From Phalacrocorax aristotelis (taxonomy: Eukaryota; Chordata; Aves; Suliformes; Phalacrocoracidae): 64,000 bases of DNA. The position numbers and the translations under genes are program-made. The stretch is taken from the NCBI RefSeq assembly GCF_949628215.1, contig NC_134276.1, positions 126,604,125 through 126,668,124 of the forward strand, in the 5' to 3' direction. The notes under the pieces are model-generated. The model saw nothing but the letters and a program-made list of their open reading frames with translations, had not been told where the DNA came from and searched no databases. Of this stretch, positions 21,716 to 34,700 are shown piece by piece. Within the stretch, counting starts at the first letter, position 1. Each line of letters opens with the position of its first letter.

Positions 21716-24204
21716 TGTGGGGTCAGAAATTTTATGAACATCAGTGGGACTAGTATTAAGAAGCAGCATGTGGCTAGGTGTTGCTGGGCTCCCACACCTC
21801 ATTCTGAAGGATGTTTCCAACAGTCTTGTCATAGTATTGTCACAATCCACATAATTGGAAAAACTGAATAATATTTTATTATTACCTTTGGGCACTACAT
21901 CAAAGACTGGGTACACCTAAAGATAATAATCACATTTTGCCTTTGTAACAGATGATCACTTGACTGCTAATGTAAACTGGCAGCAATCCCACTCAGTTTT
22001 AGGGAGCAGCAGGGGCTCTGCAGCAACAGCCTGGGGCTCAGGCTGGATTTCCCCTAGGGAGGGACAGTCAAGACTGAAAACTGTCCTTGCACTGGAGCTT
22101 GGGGTTTATTTGCAGCTTCCTTTGGAAGTAAAAGCAGCAGATGAAGTTATAGGTGAAGAGGGAGTAGCTCCTGCCTCTGTGGCTGTGGGCCCCCACACAC
22201 GTGAGTGCGCTGAACCAAAAAGAAGGGGGTGACATGCTGCTAAAGGGAAGAGTAGTGGCGAAGGAGGCTGCAGGGCAATTTTCCAAAACTTGCTTCATGC
22301 TTCCCCCCTTTGTGGGCCTCACTCTGCAGAGATCTTTCCACACCTCAGGAGCACCACGAGGAAATGTTAGGCTGCTAGTGAGCTGTTTCAGTTGCAATTT
22401 ACCATCTTCTTGAGTTACTGTGGGGGTATTGAATGGAAAATCAGAGCCATGCCACAGCTTGCCAGCGTATTCCCTCTTCTTGGCCTCAGATGGTTCAGAC
22501 AGCTCTGTCCCAGAGCTTTGTGACAGGTAGTGCTATGGCCAGCCTGCAGCTACAGCTACTGCTATGCTGAGATCTTACAGTCCATGTCAAATTATCATCT
22601 ACGATGAGGTTTACGTTACATCCCTTATCACTGCATTAGCACTTGAAATGTTGCAGAAGCAACAGAGCCCTCCTGAAGGGCAGCAAGGTCTCTGGGCACT
22701 GCCCAGATAAACCCTGACATCCCAGGTGCTGAGTGGGCAGAAGACAGTACGCACAGAGACTCCCTGCATGACTCCTCCACCGATGTTTTCCCTGCCTGCA
22801 CTTGCCTGTTTGAACCAGTAACATTGAGGACTGTGAACAGAAACCAGGGAAAGCAGAGTACAAAGACCAGGAAAAGCTGAGTAAAAGCATTGCCAACACG
22901 AACTACCTTTTCTAGCTGAAATATTAGTTTGTTATAAAGAAGAAGGGGAAGAAGAAAAGCTCGCTAAATTGCTAGCTAGCCCAATGAAGTACTATGTTTC
23001 CATACCAATATCTACCTCTGAGTACATCACCCAATTCAGAGTAAATTCTGGAGCATTTTGAAAAACTTTTATTATCTTTTCCAGTGCGAAAATGGTAGCT
23101 CCAGCCTTCTGTACACTCAAAGCACTGATCAACACAAGCCTTACTGTTCAGGAGCAAGCAGCTGACAAGCTTTCCTGATGTTTATCTCCAAAACTTTGAA
23201 ATGGGAGTGGGTAAGGGTACAGGGACAGGGCTAAGTGCATCCCTCAAAGAGTGGAACACCGACTGATGGGCTTGGGCCAAGGTCATGGCCATGGACCGGG
23301 TCAAGCATGGGACCAAGCGGTGTGCCAGATTCTGCAGGATTAAGGGCTCCTCCCAGAGGGGCTGGGGCCACAGAGGCAGCAGAGCATCGGTTGGGTCCTG
23401 CCGTCTCATGAACACGTAGGTGGCAGCCTGGGTAGGTCCATGCAGCCAGTTAATACCCACAGAGACAGGGTGACTTGAAAGCGCTCCCTATTTCATGCCA
23501 CTAAAATTTCCCATCCTGGGAGTTGGTCTGTCAGGGTTTGGTAGCCATGCAGCAGCTCTGCATGGGTGGGTTCATGCCTGGGTGGTTGTTGCCACTGTGG
23601 GCACACTGGCGGCGGGCAGACAGGCAAGGAGGAGGCAAGGGAGTGCTGGCCCGAGAGAGCAGCTCTTGGTGTATTAGTTACATCTTAATCGCGGCTGTCT
23701 GGTCACAAGGAAGAACAGGAAGGGGATCAGAGGGCCAGCCTTGGCTTTTGTTTCATGTGCTGAACTTTCGGGCTCTTCTTCCCTTTCTTCCATCCTCCTC
23801 CTTTTGCTTAGATAGAGCCACGCACACACTCATGCCACTCTTGCTCTCGCTTTCTTGTTCTGTCCTGTCATGGGTCTTCTCCAAGAGCTTGAGAGTTTCT
23901 TGAAAGAGGAAAAGAAGGAGCTGGGGTTGCATGGAGGTAAAACACTGTGCAACACATTCCTTCACCTTCCTCCTCCTCTTTCTCCTCCTCTGAGCCGTCT
24001 CCTGAGCATCCCTCCCTTTTCCTCAGCAGGTACCTACAGAAAGTGACCCTGTCAACAAAACCCCAGCAAGATCAGCCTTTGGTCTTGCTCAGGCAGCTGG
24101 TTCCCATTAAGTGTTCTCAATCACGGAGAATTCTCTCTCTCATCTGAAATATTTTATTATTGCTTTTCCTTTCTTTCAGTTTCCTAAGGAGAAGGGAGGG
24201 AGTT

Positions 24205-24220
24205 TGTGTGTGTGTGTGTG
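24205..24220. repeat. (TG)n microsatellite
   Basis: A pure TG tract of eight units following GGGAGGGAGTT. Confidence 0.8.
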
Positions 24221-25934
24221 TCTGTGCAGTGAACTAAAGGGAATTTAGAGCTTGATCTTATCATGTCCATGTAGAATGCTGTGCGTTAGCCAGCTGCTGT
24301 AACATTTATTCCCTCTTACGCACCCACTGAATTATTCCTCATCTTTTCATTCCCCCACTGCCTCAGGTAGAGTCCCTGAGGAGCAGAAAGGCTGCTGTTT
24401 CTAAGCATGAGTCCCCTCCTCCATCTGCTTAGCTGCAACTAAGCGAGGCCAAGATTTAAACTGGGTTGGGTTACCCACAGTGGGAGGCTGAGAGGACTCA
24501 TAGTAGCAGCTGAGAGCTGTGACATTCTGGTTTTGCCCAGGTGCCACTGGTTTTGGAGGACAAAAGGAATTACTTGGCTGGGCAGTTTGTCAATATCCTC
24601 TCTCCTGGACTGACACATGTAAGACCACTGTTTGGTGACATGCATAAGACCAGTGTCTGTTCTTTGCCTAAATCTAGTGAGGACAGGTCAGCCCATCCGG
24701 GTGGGGACTGGTCCCAGTGTACGCCCCTCCAGTGAAATGCACCCAGGGAAGCTGAGCACAGGTGGTCTCACCAGGGGTCAGGCACTGTGTGTAGTGCCCT
24801 GAGTTGTGCTGACCTGCCTCCTGGCTCATGTGCCCTGGCAGAGGCTGCGCCAGCCCTGCTGGCCAGCTCCCCTGAGGCAGAGGGACTGGCTGTCCTTTGC
24901 TATAAGGCTGCTTCTAACAGTGGGTTTAACACATGTAAACCTGGTGATGGCTTGGAGTCGCAGCCCTGAGGAAGCCCTGTAGGACTGAGAGGTGAAGCAT
25001 CCCACATGCAAGGGAAGACTTGGTCTTTTCCTGGGGCACCCCAGTCTTGCCCCTTCTTCTTGTGCAGGGATCCTTTTGCAAGCTTTCTCCTTCATGTTGA
25101 GCACAGATGAGTGATTTCAAGCCTGAGGTGGCTGTTTGCTAGCTGGCTCCTCCTTGCTGCATTGCCTTCAGCTCCCAGGGCTGTCACTTCTCACTGTGCC
25201 GCTCCCTTGCCTTGGGGACCTCCCCCAGCTCAGGATCGGGGCTCCTCATTTCACACCTGAGGCCCTGGGCCGGGGTAGACCAGGTGAGATCGTCAAAGTT
25301 TGCCACAGGCTGCCAGCACTGTTTCAGTTGGGAGATGCTGGAATGAGCACTGGGCACTAACAAGGAGGCACATGTTTTTGGGTGGCTAGTAGTCAGGGTG
25401 GGAGTCCTCCTTAAGAAGAGAAGGGGGTATATAACTGCATCAAACAACCATTTTGCTGAGACTGACTCCTGGCGCGAATGACTTAGGTGATCCTAGGGCT
25501 TGTGGCAGAGCTGCCATGGCCCAAAATGACAGAAAGGGTTATGTCAATTTTCCCTGGTAATTGTTCAACCTCTATCACCTTTAAAAAGACAAAGACATGA
25601 AGCCCCCTGCTCTCTAACGAGCAAATGCCTGCACTTGGTTTTTTCCTCTGGAATTTCAACTCTTTGCCTCTGCTGTTTGTTTCTGCCCTGCTGCCTGGCT
25701 GTGGCCTGGTGTGATGCCTGCAGTATTCCTCCTGGGACAAGAGACACGTTTCTCCTCACAGCTCATTAGTAGGAACTGTCATATCATCTTCAGCCATCTG
25801 AGAAAGTATCCTCCTCATCTCTTTGCCTGCAACTGGCTTGCGAACAGCTTCCCCACAGGGCTGGATGGCAAAGGATCCTGCAACTCTCCTGCCTTAACAT
25901 GGACACATGAGAAAGAAATCAATTCCGAGTGCTT

Positions 25935-26475
25935 CACAGTAGGGATGTAGCACTGGAAGGGATCTCCTATTTTACCACGTCTCGTCCCTTGCTATTGTCA
26001 GCAATCACATCATGCAATCTTTCGCACAAATGTGAAGCTCCAAACAATCCTAACAAGTTTTAAGATTCTCCCACTACCCTAATTAGTAGGCTTTTCCAGA
26101 ACTTGACAGCTCTGAGGCTTAAACCATTCTTCTTATTTCCACTCTCAATTTATTCCTGGCTGAAGCATGCCCACTTGTTCTTGCGCCAACATTGTTCCAA
26201 GGCTTAAATAGCTCTGCTCCCTCCCTGGTGCTTATCCCTCTGATGTGTTTACCAAGAACAATCATATCCATTCTTAGCCTGTGTTTCACTGGGCAAAATA
26301 AATCAACAGTCTCCTGCTCCGCGATAGGCACCCTCTTCCACTGACCATCCTACTAGCCTTTGTCTGCATCCACTCTCTTCTCAATTCTCTTTCCACTGCA
26401 ATGGCAAGAACCAGAGACTGTTCTCCATCACCTGTGCCCCAAGCAGGGTCCTGAGCAGTGCCTGGGTTTTTGCTG
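25935..26475 (-). mobile_element. CR1 LINE fragment, antisense
   Basis: On the plus strand a long stretch follows the reverse complement of the amniote CR1 3' region: CACTGGAAGGGATCTCC near 25950 at the element's 3' end, then TTATTCCTGGCTGAAGC, TTGTTCTTGCGCCAACATTG, GGCTTAAATAGCTCTGCTCC, CCCTGGTGCTTATCCCTCTG, AACAATCATATCC, and CCATCCTACTAGCC. CAGAGACTGTTCTCC and GAGCAGTGCCTGG follow toward 26470. Block order and spacing are as expected for CR1, with roughly 20-30 percent divergence by eye. It is a 5'-truncated, dead copy. CR1 is the dominant retrotransposon of birds and other reptiles, so it also informs the host call. Confidence 0.88.
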
Positions 26476-29344
26476 GTGCTCCAGTGGCCAGAAAAGGTCT
26501 GAGTGCAGGGATTTTTATAGGCACAAACTCTTTTTCCCAGTGGATTCTGTTTTCAGCACTTGAGTGTTGTGTGGACTTCAGCCCTGTCTTGGGGTGCTTT
26601 CTCGATGCTGCTAAGGAGCCAGCAGCCCCCCTCTGCTCTGAAGCTATTATTGCTCATCTGCTGGTAAAGCATGCAAGACTTGCTTGCAGAACTGTAGGTA
26701 TAAAGTTACTCTTGAGGTTTTGACTCATTTGGTGGCACTAGCTGTTAAAGTTGGCTCTCCAATTTCCCAGCATAGCGAGGCACCCTGAGCTGTATCACTG
26801 GATAGCTTTAGCAGAAGGTTTTGTTTATCTGGTGGTTTTCTTACAGAGCAAGAGTTCTACATAGATTTTTCCTGTGATGCTTTCCTGGACACTCTGAATT
26901 CCTGTCAACAGGATATTGAGAGGCCCAAATAAAATTATATAAGTGTGGGTGTACTTTTTACATAATTTAGTACGTATCTTACCCTCCACCTTGTCTACAA
27001 CACTTCATTTTTCTCTTATGAAAGGTGTGCAGAGTGCAGATGACAGATTTTAGGCCAGGACATGCTGCAGCAGAATGAAACAAATAGGTCTACTTTTCAG
27101 TTACACCAAACCTGGGCTTCTGGAAAAAGCAAGCCAGTTTCGGCTCCTCAGAGTGTAGGAACTCAGCCATGCTCCTAATTTTTTCTTAACTCTGTGACTA
27201 ACCCATCTACACAGGATACTCTATTAGTACCATACCCTTTAGAGTTTGGAAGGGCAAGCAGCCATGGAAGTACAGTACAATATTGCCTTAGGAACTGGCA
27301 TTAGAAGAAGTGACTAGCCAAAAGGGAGAGACGCATGGGCTGCAGTCCTTAGGGGCTGAGTCTTCATCTGGATGGCTCTCACCAGCTCTTACTTACAGTC
27401 TTGTATTATTCTTCTCACTTTTAAAATGGGTCTATAAAGAAATCCTTTTTTTGTTTCCCCTGACATATCTTATTTTGGCCTGAAATGGTCCTTTCTGGGT
27501 AGATGTTCCCAGGTCTGCAAACTTAAAGAGAGATATCACTATGCTGTTGGAGGTTCAGAACTAATGGGGTATGATACTGGGAGAGAGGTGTTGAAAGGCG
27601 CCCTTCTCTCTGTACCCTTTCTGCCACCTGAGAAGCTATGGGTTACAGAATTTTTTTCCTTACTGATAGCTGTCCATCACTTTCATTCAATTCTGTTTTG
27701 TACATCTGTAACACCACTTCTGGTATTTTTGTCAAAACCCTGTGTTCTGACTTCGTTGGGTTCCAAGATCTCAGCAAACACGATGTTGCCTAGAACCAGC
27801 ACAACACAGAGGTCTGCCTCTTGATGGATTGACTACCTGCTTGAGAAAATGGGACTGTCTGAGAGAGTATGTGTGTCCCAAACTGATTTGGGTCCCTCCT
27901 GGTGCCAGGCAAGTGATGGCTTTGTACCATGGCATGCTTTCTTTCCGCTCAGGGAGGCAGAGGTGTAACAGGAAACAATACTCAAAAACCTAAATAGCTT
28001 CTTTTTTCCTCCTAAAGTCTTTCATTCCTGAAATGAAAGCACAGTAAATCAGGGGATTCTGCCTTCAATGCATGTGAAGTGCTCTTTATAATATAAAAAC
28101 AACCGACCCCCAAAACAACCAAATCCCCAAGTCCCCAAAAGGAAGAGGAGGAGGAAAAGATGGAACCTCAGAGAGGATTCATAAATCACATTGCAGTGCA
28201 CCTGGTACAGATGTTCCTGCATTCAGCCCACCAGCCAAAGCTCAGCACCATAATGGGACTGGCAGGCCATGTGTGAAAGCAGACAGAACACAGCTGACTT
28301 GGAGGAGATGTACTCGCTCTAGCACATATAATACATGCTCAGTCCCTGCCCTGGCCTCCCTCAGTCCCTCCTGCCAAAAAATAAACAAGCCAGATCAAAC
28401 CTGTCATGGTCTGGAAGTCTTCAGCTATCCCTTTATTTTAACATGGTGCAGCATGGTCTGGTTTCCCAGCACTTAATGCTTTGGCATAGCACAGAAAAAA
28501 CTGTTAATTCTCCAGCTTTTGGACTGTGGCTCCCACCTGGCTCTCCAGGGAGAGCTCTAGTCCGGGGCAGCCAGAAACTGGAAGGGCCAGGTGTTTCTCC
28601 ACAGCCAGACCTTTCTCAGGTTTTTTGGGGGGTAACTTCTCACTGAGTTGCCTAGGAAGCCCCAGCACAGCAGCACCCACAGTCCCGAAGACCACTGCAG
28701 AGGCCTCCCATGCCCTGAAGCAAGCGACGAAGGGCTGAGGCGAGCATTTGGGTCCGCAGGACAGAGCCAGCCGGGGGGGGCTGGTGGCTGTGGGGCTGAG
28801 GGCTGGGAAGACCCAACCCTACAAGGGTCCAGAGGCATGTCAAGCTGTGTGCCTGTCTCCTGGGGTGGGGGCTGCCCAGTGCTGCTCGCAGTCTGCCTGC
28901 ACACCAACTACATGTGCAAGAGCACAGTCAGTCCCAAAATCCTCAATCCCAAAGCATCCTCATCCACATCCAAGGGGTTTGCAGATCCTTCCCTAGTTCT
29001 CCAAGCAACCAGAAGGTCACAGACTATATTATGCTTCTGTTTCCTGTGCACCCATCTGCCAGTATCCCAGGGTCCCAGTGAGTGCAAGGACAGGCGGCCA
29101 CCTCGCCTTTGTCCCCTGGGAGGCACAGAAGCAGGTAAGCATCATGTGATTTGGGCATGCTGGCATGGGATATGTCACTTTGCATTCTTTTTGTTTTTTT
29201 TTTTTCTTTGGTTTGTCCTCATTTCAGGAAGAAGGAATTGCTCTCATTAGTACAGTTTTGTCTTTTGTGTAAGGAGAGGAAAAGACATGTCAGGAATTCC
29301 AACAGGCTCTGGGGCAGCCAACACCTGGGTGGTGCATTGTGTTT

Positions 29345-29475
29345 AAAATAATCTCCAAAAATAACCAGGACCGCAAAAGGGGAAAAATTAATAAGGATAA
29401 TTAACTGGTTTCCACCTCCAAGTGCTTTGGAGACATGAGCTAATCAGTCTGTAGACACATACTACCATACACAAT
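29345..29475. promoter_or_regulatory. Candidate regulatory block, AT-rich with homeodomain-type sites
   Basis: Contains AAAATAATCTCC, AAAAATAACCAGGACCGCAAAAGG, AAATTAATAAGGATAATTAAC and GAGCTAATCAG in about 100 bases. ACCGCAAA near 29371 reads as a RUNX-type core (ACCRCA). No repeat family recognised and no open frame of note. Regulatory status is inference. Confidence 0.3.
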
Positions 29476-30189
29476 ATCTGTAATTAGTTTGCTCTTCTAT
29501 TTCCTTACCTCTTCCCCCAGCAGATTGCCCACTAAGATCCCTATCAGGCAGAACAGGTCTCTTTCTGCCCCTTCTGCTGAGGCCTGACTGTCTTGACTCT
29601 GCTCAAAGTGCACGGTCTCTCTGTCTGTCTGTCTACTTCCCTCCCCTGCTGGCCACGATCAGATTTCACTAAATGAATCACAGTCTCGTGGAAACTCCCT
29701 CCGATTGCTGCCAAGAATTGCAAAGTTGATGAAAATGGGACTTGCAGCCAAAGGGAGTTTAGCACAGTTCCTTACTGGTTCCAACCAACTGGGTTCCCAT
29801 TGCAGTTGGTTGCTTCTGGTTGTCCTGTTTCCGCTTTCAGCCTGGCACCTCTCCTCCACCTGGAGCATCTTTCCCAGGATTATCATGTCAATTACTAGAT
29901 GCTGCGCCACACCCCAGGGCCCTCCTGGCAGCCATGGGTTGTTTGATCATTTCCTTCCACCGACGTGTTCCCTGTTGCTTTTTTTTTTCAGTGAAGAGGA
30001 CTTGTTGAGACCAAGTGCCCATCTATACAAATCACCAGTGAGCATTTGAACATCTTCTCTGTTCCCAGCTTTCTGGTGCAGTTCTGCCCTTGAACCTTAC
30101 TTGCCTCTCTGATGACTTCATGGCTCTGCTGGTTCTTTATGCTAGGCCTTCAAGGTACCCTCTGACTGACAACCTCAAGTCGTCTCCCA

Positions 30190-30335
30190 GGTGGGGCCTG
30201 GATTCTTTGTGGAACCTTGGACAATGTTACTTTGCTTCTCTTATCCTCATTTTCTCCACCGATAAAAAAAGTGTCATAAACTCCCTTTTGTAAATGCTTT
30301 GGGGAAGACACTGAACTTAGTGCTGGAGGGGTATC
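30190..30335 (+). repeat. MIR-like SINE fragment, sense
   Basis: Blocks in MIR order: GGAACCTTGGACAATGTTACTTTGC (usual ACCTTGGGCAA..TACTT), CTCTTATCCTCATTTTCTCC, GATAAAAAAAGTG, then AAATGCTTTGGGG and ACTTAGTGC further on. Old and diverged; edges approximate. Confidence 0.6.
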
Positions 30336-30999
30336 TCATGACAGAGAGGAACCACTGTGTGGTTTCCTGGGACCCTCCAGCACACAGAAAGGAAGTTGCT
30401 TCATGCCACTCTCAAGCTAACCCCCAAGGATGTAGTAACAATCTTGGCCTCAGCCCTAGGCTGAGATGCTGAAGCAGAGGTCCTGGGGGCTGTAGCACTG
30501 GAGGTTTTCAAATTCTCAGTCCAGACCAAGCTGGGCTGGCAGATCATTTTGAAGAGTTACTGAGAGAGAAATGCCCCAGTGGTGTCAGCCCAAGCATTTC
30601 TTCTCCGTGGTCACCAGGAACGTGCTATGGAGTGTCACCATGGCCCTGCAGGAGAAGCCCAGTCAGACTCCTGGCCGCTTGTGTGGTTCAGTCAAGAGTC
30701 TTTGTGTTGGTGTTATCCACGTGTCCAGAAACAGACCTGCATCTCAAGCAGTTCCTGGGATGCTACTGAAAAGGAGCCACTAGACGTTTGCTTGTTGATA
30801 GGAAGCTTGTCATTCCCATGGCTCTGCAGTGGGGTCCCAGGGCTTCCAGGTAGGACAGCATGCACGGTCCCCTTGGGGCTCCTGGAGTGTGGGGATGTAG
30901 GAAGGCTGCAGACCCATCTGGATGCTGGTACAGCTTCCCCAGGCAGCTTTGTGGCTGTTGCAGGCTGCACAGGAGCAAGACCGACATACAGTACCACAT

Positions 31000-31200
31000 G
31001 TCCTTATTCTCCAACCTTCACTTCTCCTCCTTGCCTTTCCCAGTCTGCCCCTTGTTTTTGCCTTTGGCAGTACCTCCTATTCTTTCTCTTTTCTCTCTGA
31101 GACCCTTTTCTTATTCTGCGTGCTCTTACCTCCCCATCCCCCTTCCCCATTATTTTCTGTCCTCTCCTCTCCACCTCCCATCCACATCCAGTCACCCCAG
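31000..31200 (+). repeat. Polypyrimidine-rich stretch
   Basis: About 200 bases dominated by C and T (CTTCTCCTCC, TTTCTCTTTTCTCTC, CTCCTCTCCACCTCCC) with few purines. It yields serine/leucine/proline-rich chance frames. Simple composition bias with no fixed repeat unit. Confidence 0.6.
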
Positions 31201-31679
31201 CTGGCTCCTCTTCTCCTGGAGGCCACCAGTGATGTGTGACAGATCAACAGGGAGCAGCAGCTCAGGCTTGGGCCCTGGCTCCCAGCTCTTGTCTCCTAGC
31301 TCCGCATCAGGAAAGCTTGAGCCTCAGCCAGTCGGGGAGCTGGTAAAGCCCAGGTGTGCCGTAGCTCTGCCTTGCCGCTCCACCGCAAGCACGAGCCTCC
31401 CCCCAGGAGCAGGGGGCAGCCTCTGGGGCAGGCGTGGGGTCTCCACCAAGAGAAGGCAATGTGCCTCTGTTGCCTGCCATCCCACACACGACCACCTCGC
31501 CCTGGGGAACAACCACAAGCCCTTATCAGGATTCAGCCCCTTGCTGTGAGGAGGAGGGATCGTTTTCCTTTCTGGGTCTCCCTGCTCTCCCTCTAACGCT
31601 CTGCTCTCTCCTTTCCTCTCATGCATTTCCTTTGACACTGGTCCCAGGCCCGCTGCCAAGTCTCAGATCCATTAGCGAG

Positions 31680-31765
31680 GTGCCTTGCTGACTGAAGCAC
31701 AAATCAGGACGGATCCGGGTGCAATTAGCAGCTTCTAGCACCTCATCTGGAAGGCATTATCTTGG
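31680..31765. promoter_or_regulatory. Candidate regulatory block
   Basis: GCACAAATCAGGACGGATCCGGGTGCAATTAGCAGC, with a CAATTAG homeodomain-type core and two CpGs, is followed by CACCTCATCTGGAAGGCATTATC (an E-box-like CATCTG). It looks like a short constrained block by its retained CpGs, but this was not tested. Confidence 0.25.
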
Positions 31766-34700
31766 CTTTTGGGAGAGGGGGTTATGGCTTGGGAGGAGAA
31801 GGGAAAAATAAGATGGAATGGATATAGATGCCAAACAGATTAAATAAGCTATTTCTACCACACTTAGGAACCACCATCTAGCAGCTGACACCAACACACA
31901 AACAGATGTGCAATAGCCACCTGTGGGGAACATAGTTACGGTACCAAGCTGGTGTGACCCACAGGCCTTCCCTCCCTGGGCAATGTGGTTATTGGGTCCA
32001 AGAAGGTACCAAGATGGCATGAAGGTGTGCAGTTAGCCACAGCTTGCGATTGATGTCCCTCCTGGTTTTCCCTTACAAACCAAGGCTTGTGGTTTTGGTG
32101 TCTGCAAGTGCACTTTGGTCTACCTTGCCATCCTCCTTCTTTGGTGCTCTGCTCCATCTGGCTCCCAGCACACTAAAATCCCTAATAACACGATGATGCT
32201 GTCTGTCTGTCACTTGAAGAGCCAAGATAGACTAGCACGTATTAGTTATGATGGCCCATATGTGTGTTGTAGACACAAGCCCCAGATAATATAGTTCTCA
32301 TCGAGCCAGGACTCTGTACAAAATACACTGGCCTTAGTTCTCCTCACCTAGCCTTGTAGATACCTTTGAGGAAAACCTTGGTATTGCTCTCAGCAGAGAC
32401 ACAAGCCACCCCCTGCTCCCTTGACAGCTTGCTCTGGTCTACAGCCAGGGTGCATGGATGCACAGGAGGCTAGGACTCTTGGGCAACCACAGCTCCAAGC
32501 TATTGGGGCAGAGCAAACATACTTGTAGTGTGGCCTTCATGTTCCCAGAAAAGTCCTGCTCTTTCATGGGCACAATGGTACTGTCACAGAACATTCTCTG
32601 AGGGATTAAGATATTGCTGACCATTAGTAAAGGTGATGTCAGACTGAGTTTGAAATCATCCTTTTGCTCCAGAACAATGGCTGGCAATGATACACTTGTC
32701 CCTTGTCATCTCTGCAGACAAATAGGCTGCCCATTTTCCTTTAATTTGTCCTCCATTCCCTACCTTATGAAAGGGGCCGGACCCAGTCTGTTCATTCCCT
32801 CTGCTTTTTCTTTCTGACATATCTCAGCTTTGGGGAGAAGACAGGATGGGAGTGGGGGAGCTGGGGGCTGTCCTGGGCCCCTCTGCAGTGACGGAGCAGT
32901 CTGCTGGGAAGTGGGACCCTGACGGCTACGGGGGGCCACTGGCAGCAGGTGGCTGGCATGCCTCTGAAATGGTGCATGTCGAGCTAGGAGCATTCAGGGG
33001 AAAAACCAAACACCGATCACAGTCTTTTCATGCAGGAAAGATCACTAGCCGGCAAAGCAAGGAGGCCCGGCTTTTATTTATTCATCTGGGTATGATCCCA
33101 GTACCCAGATGCCAGATCCCCCTCACTGTAGCACACACAGGCCATTCCACTTCCCAGGGCCACCTGCTGATGGCCAGGGGCTGGGGAAGCCAAGGCTTCC
33201 TCTGAGCCAGTGATCTCATGTTATTCCTGTGCAGGCAGCAGCTGGAAGTAGCTGGAAACATCTCTAAGAGTAATTTTTCATATACTGGCTGTTCCAGACA
33301 ATGGTCTGTGAAGCCCTGCTGGTTAGTGAGCTCATGGAAAGTGGCCTGCACCTGGACTCAGGGGCCAGCCACCTTCTGAAGGCTTCCAGCCACAAAACCG
33401 AGGTGGCATAGGTGCGGAGGTGCCTGGGAGCTATATTGACAGATGATCATATTTGTTAGTTCAAAGAGTTTGGAATGTGTTGTTATATTCTATGTTTTCT
33501 CTTGTTTTTCCTCTGGTAGATATGTGTATAGGAAAGGCAAAAGTGGTGATGCCTTATCCTGCCAAGAGAAACAGGACTGGCAATGGATGATGTTGGGATA
33601 ACTTAGCAGTGAGGTGTCCAGAGGGACCCTGTGCAACTGCCCTCTCTGCTTTTGGTACAAGGAGGCAGAAATGCAAGGCAAGAGAAAAAGCCTGCACCTC
33701 CCCTTGCCCTGTCTATGCCCTGCTATCATGCTGTGGCAGGAGATGCTGCAAATTCCCCAGAGCCAGAGCTGCTAAAACACTTTCTGTGAGGGCAGAAACT
33801 GTGGCATTCATCCTTTCAGCATCCTTGTTCGTCCACTCAACATGACAAGGAGGTGCCCATGTGGTACTCTGCATTTCCAAACATATGAGCAGCTGGACAC
33901 ACAACGCCTGGAGACGAAGGGTATAAAACAGCATCCAGGAGCCTCCTCTGGGTGAGGATGACCAAGTAGATGGGAGAGGGGCAGAAAGGGAGGAGTGGGT
34001 GTGCAATGAAGGGCACCACTGCCACAGTGGTGGGAATCACACCCCATGCAGAGTGCTGCTGTGCAGGAGTGGGGGATGAGGGAGGTTGCGTGCCCCGGGG
34101 GGCCGCGGGAGTGAGCATCTGCCCTCCCTCTGGTTGCAAGTGGCTGTGCCTTGCCTGCACACTTCGAGGCAGAGGACACCCGCGCACACTCTGCCGGTGG
34201 CTGCCTGCACGTACTCCCTTGTTTTCCTGGCTGGGGTGGAGGGAGAAGGCCTGGTTTCGGTTAAGCCCTCGGTCACACAAAGATGCCTTTCCTATTACTC
34301 TTTTGTTTTTTCTTCTAAGCAACGTTCCCATTTAACTCTTCCAACTCTCCCCCATAGCATAGCCTGCCCTGCCTGAGGGCTGGCCCAGGTCAGGGGCAAT
34401 TTGGGAATGGGGGAGTTGTTAGACTCTGGGGATGGAAACCCCTCAGCCCCACAGAGGGGCTTTGGGAACCTCAGTGCATGGGAAGGATGACACTGTTGAG
34501 AAGAGCTAGACCAGGATGAAGATACTCCAGTGGTATAATGCTAAGCATGGTAGAAATACCTAAAGAGTCAGTCATGGCATTATCATGACTGAATTTGGCT
34601 TCAGACTTCAAATCTGCAGAGAGGGAGTGGGGGAGGCGGAAAAGAAAACATGCAAAGGCCTTTTCAAAACCCAAGACCACAAGAAAAAACTTCCTATAAA

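Larger units (their letters stand above)
18260..25930. other. Gene-free stretch, mostly unique sequence
   Basis: Holds a G-run at 19952-19960 within G-rich sequence, (GT)n tracts near 20966 and 24205, a candidate regulatory block (21265-21440) and one MIR-like piece (21575-21715), all listed separately. Open frames of up to 240 codons at 19285-20182 (minus) overlap one another in different frames and have no domain features. They fit GC-rich chance frames. No RNA gene recognised. Confidence 0.5.
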
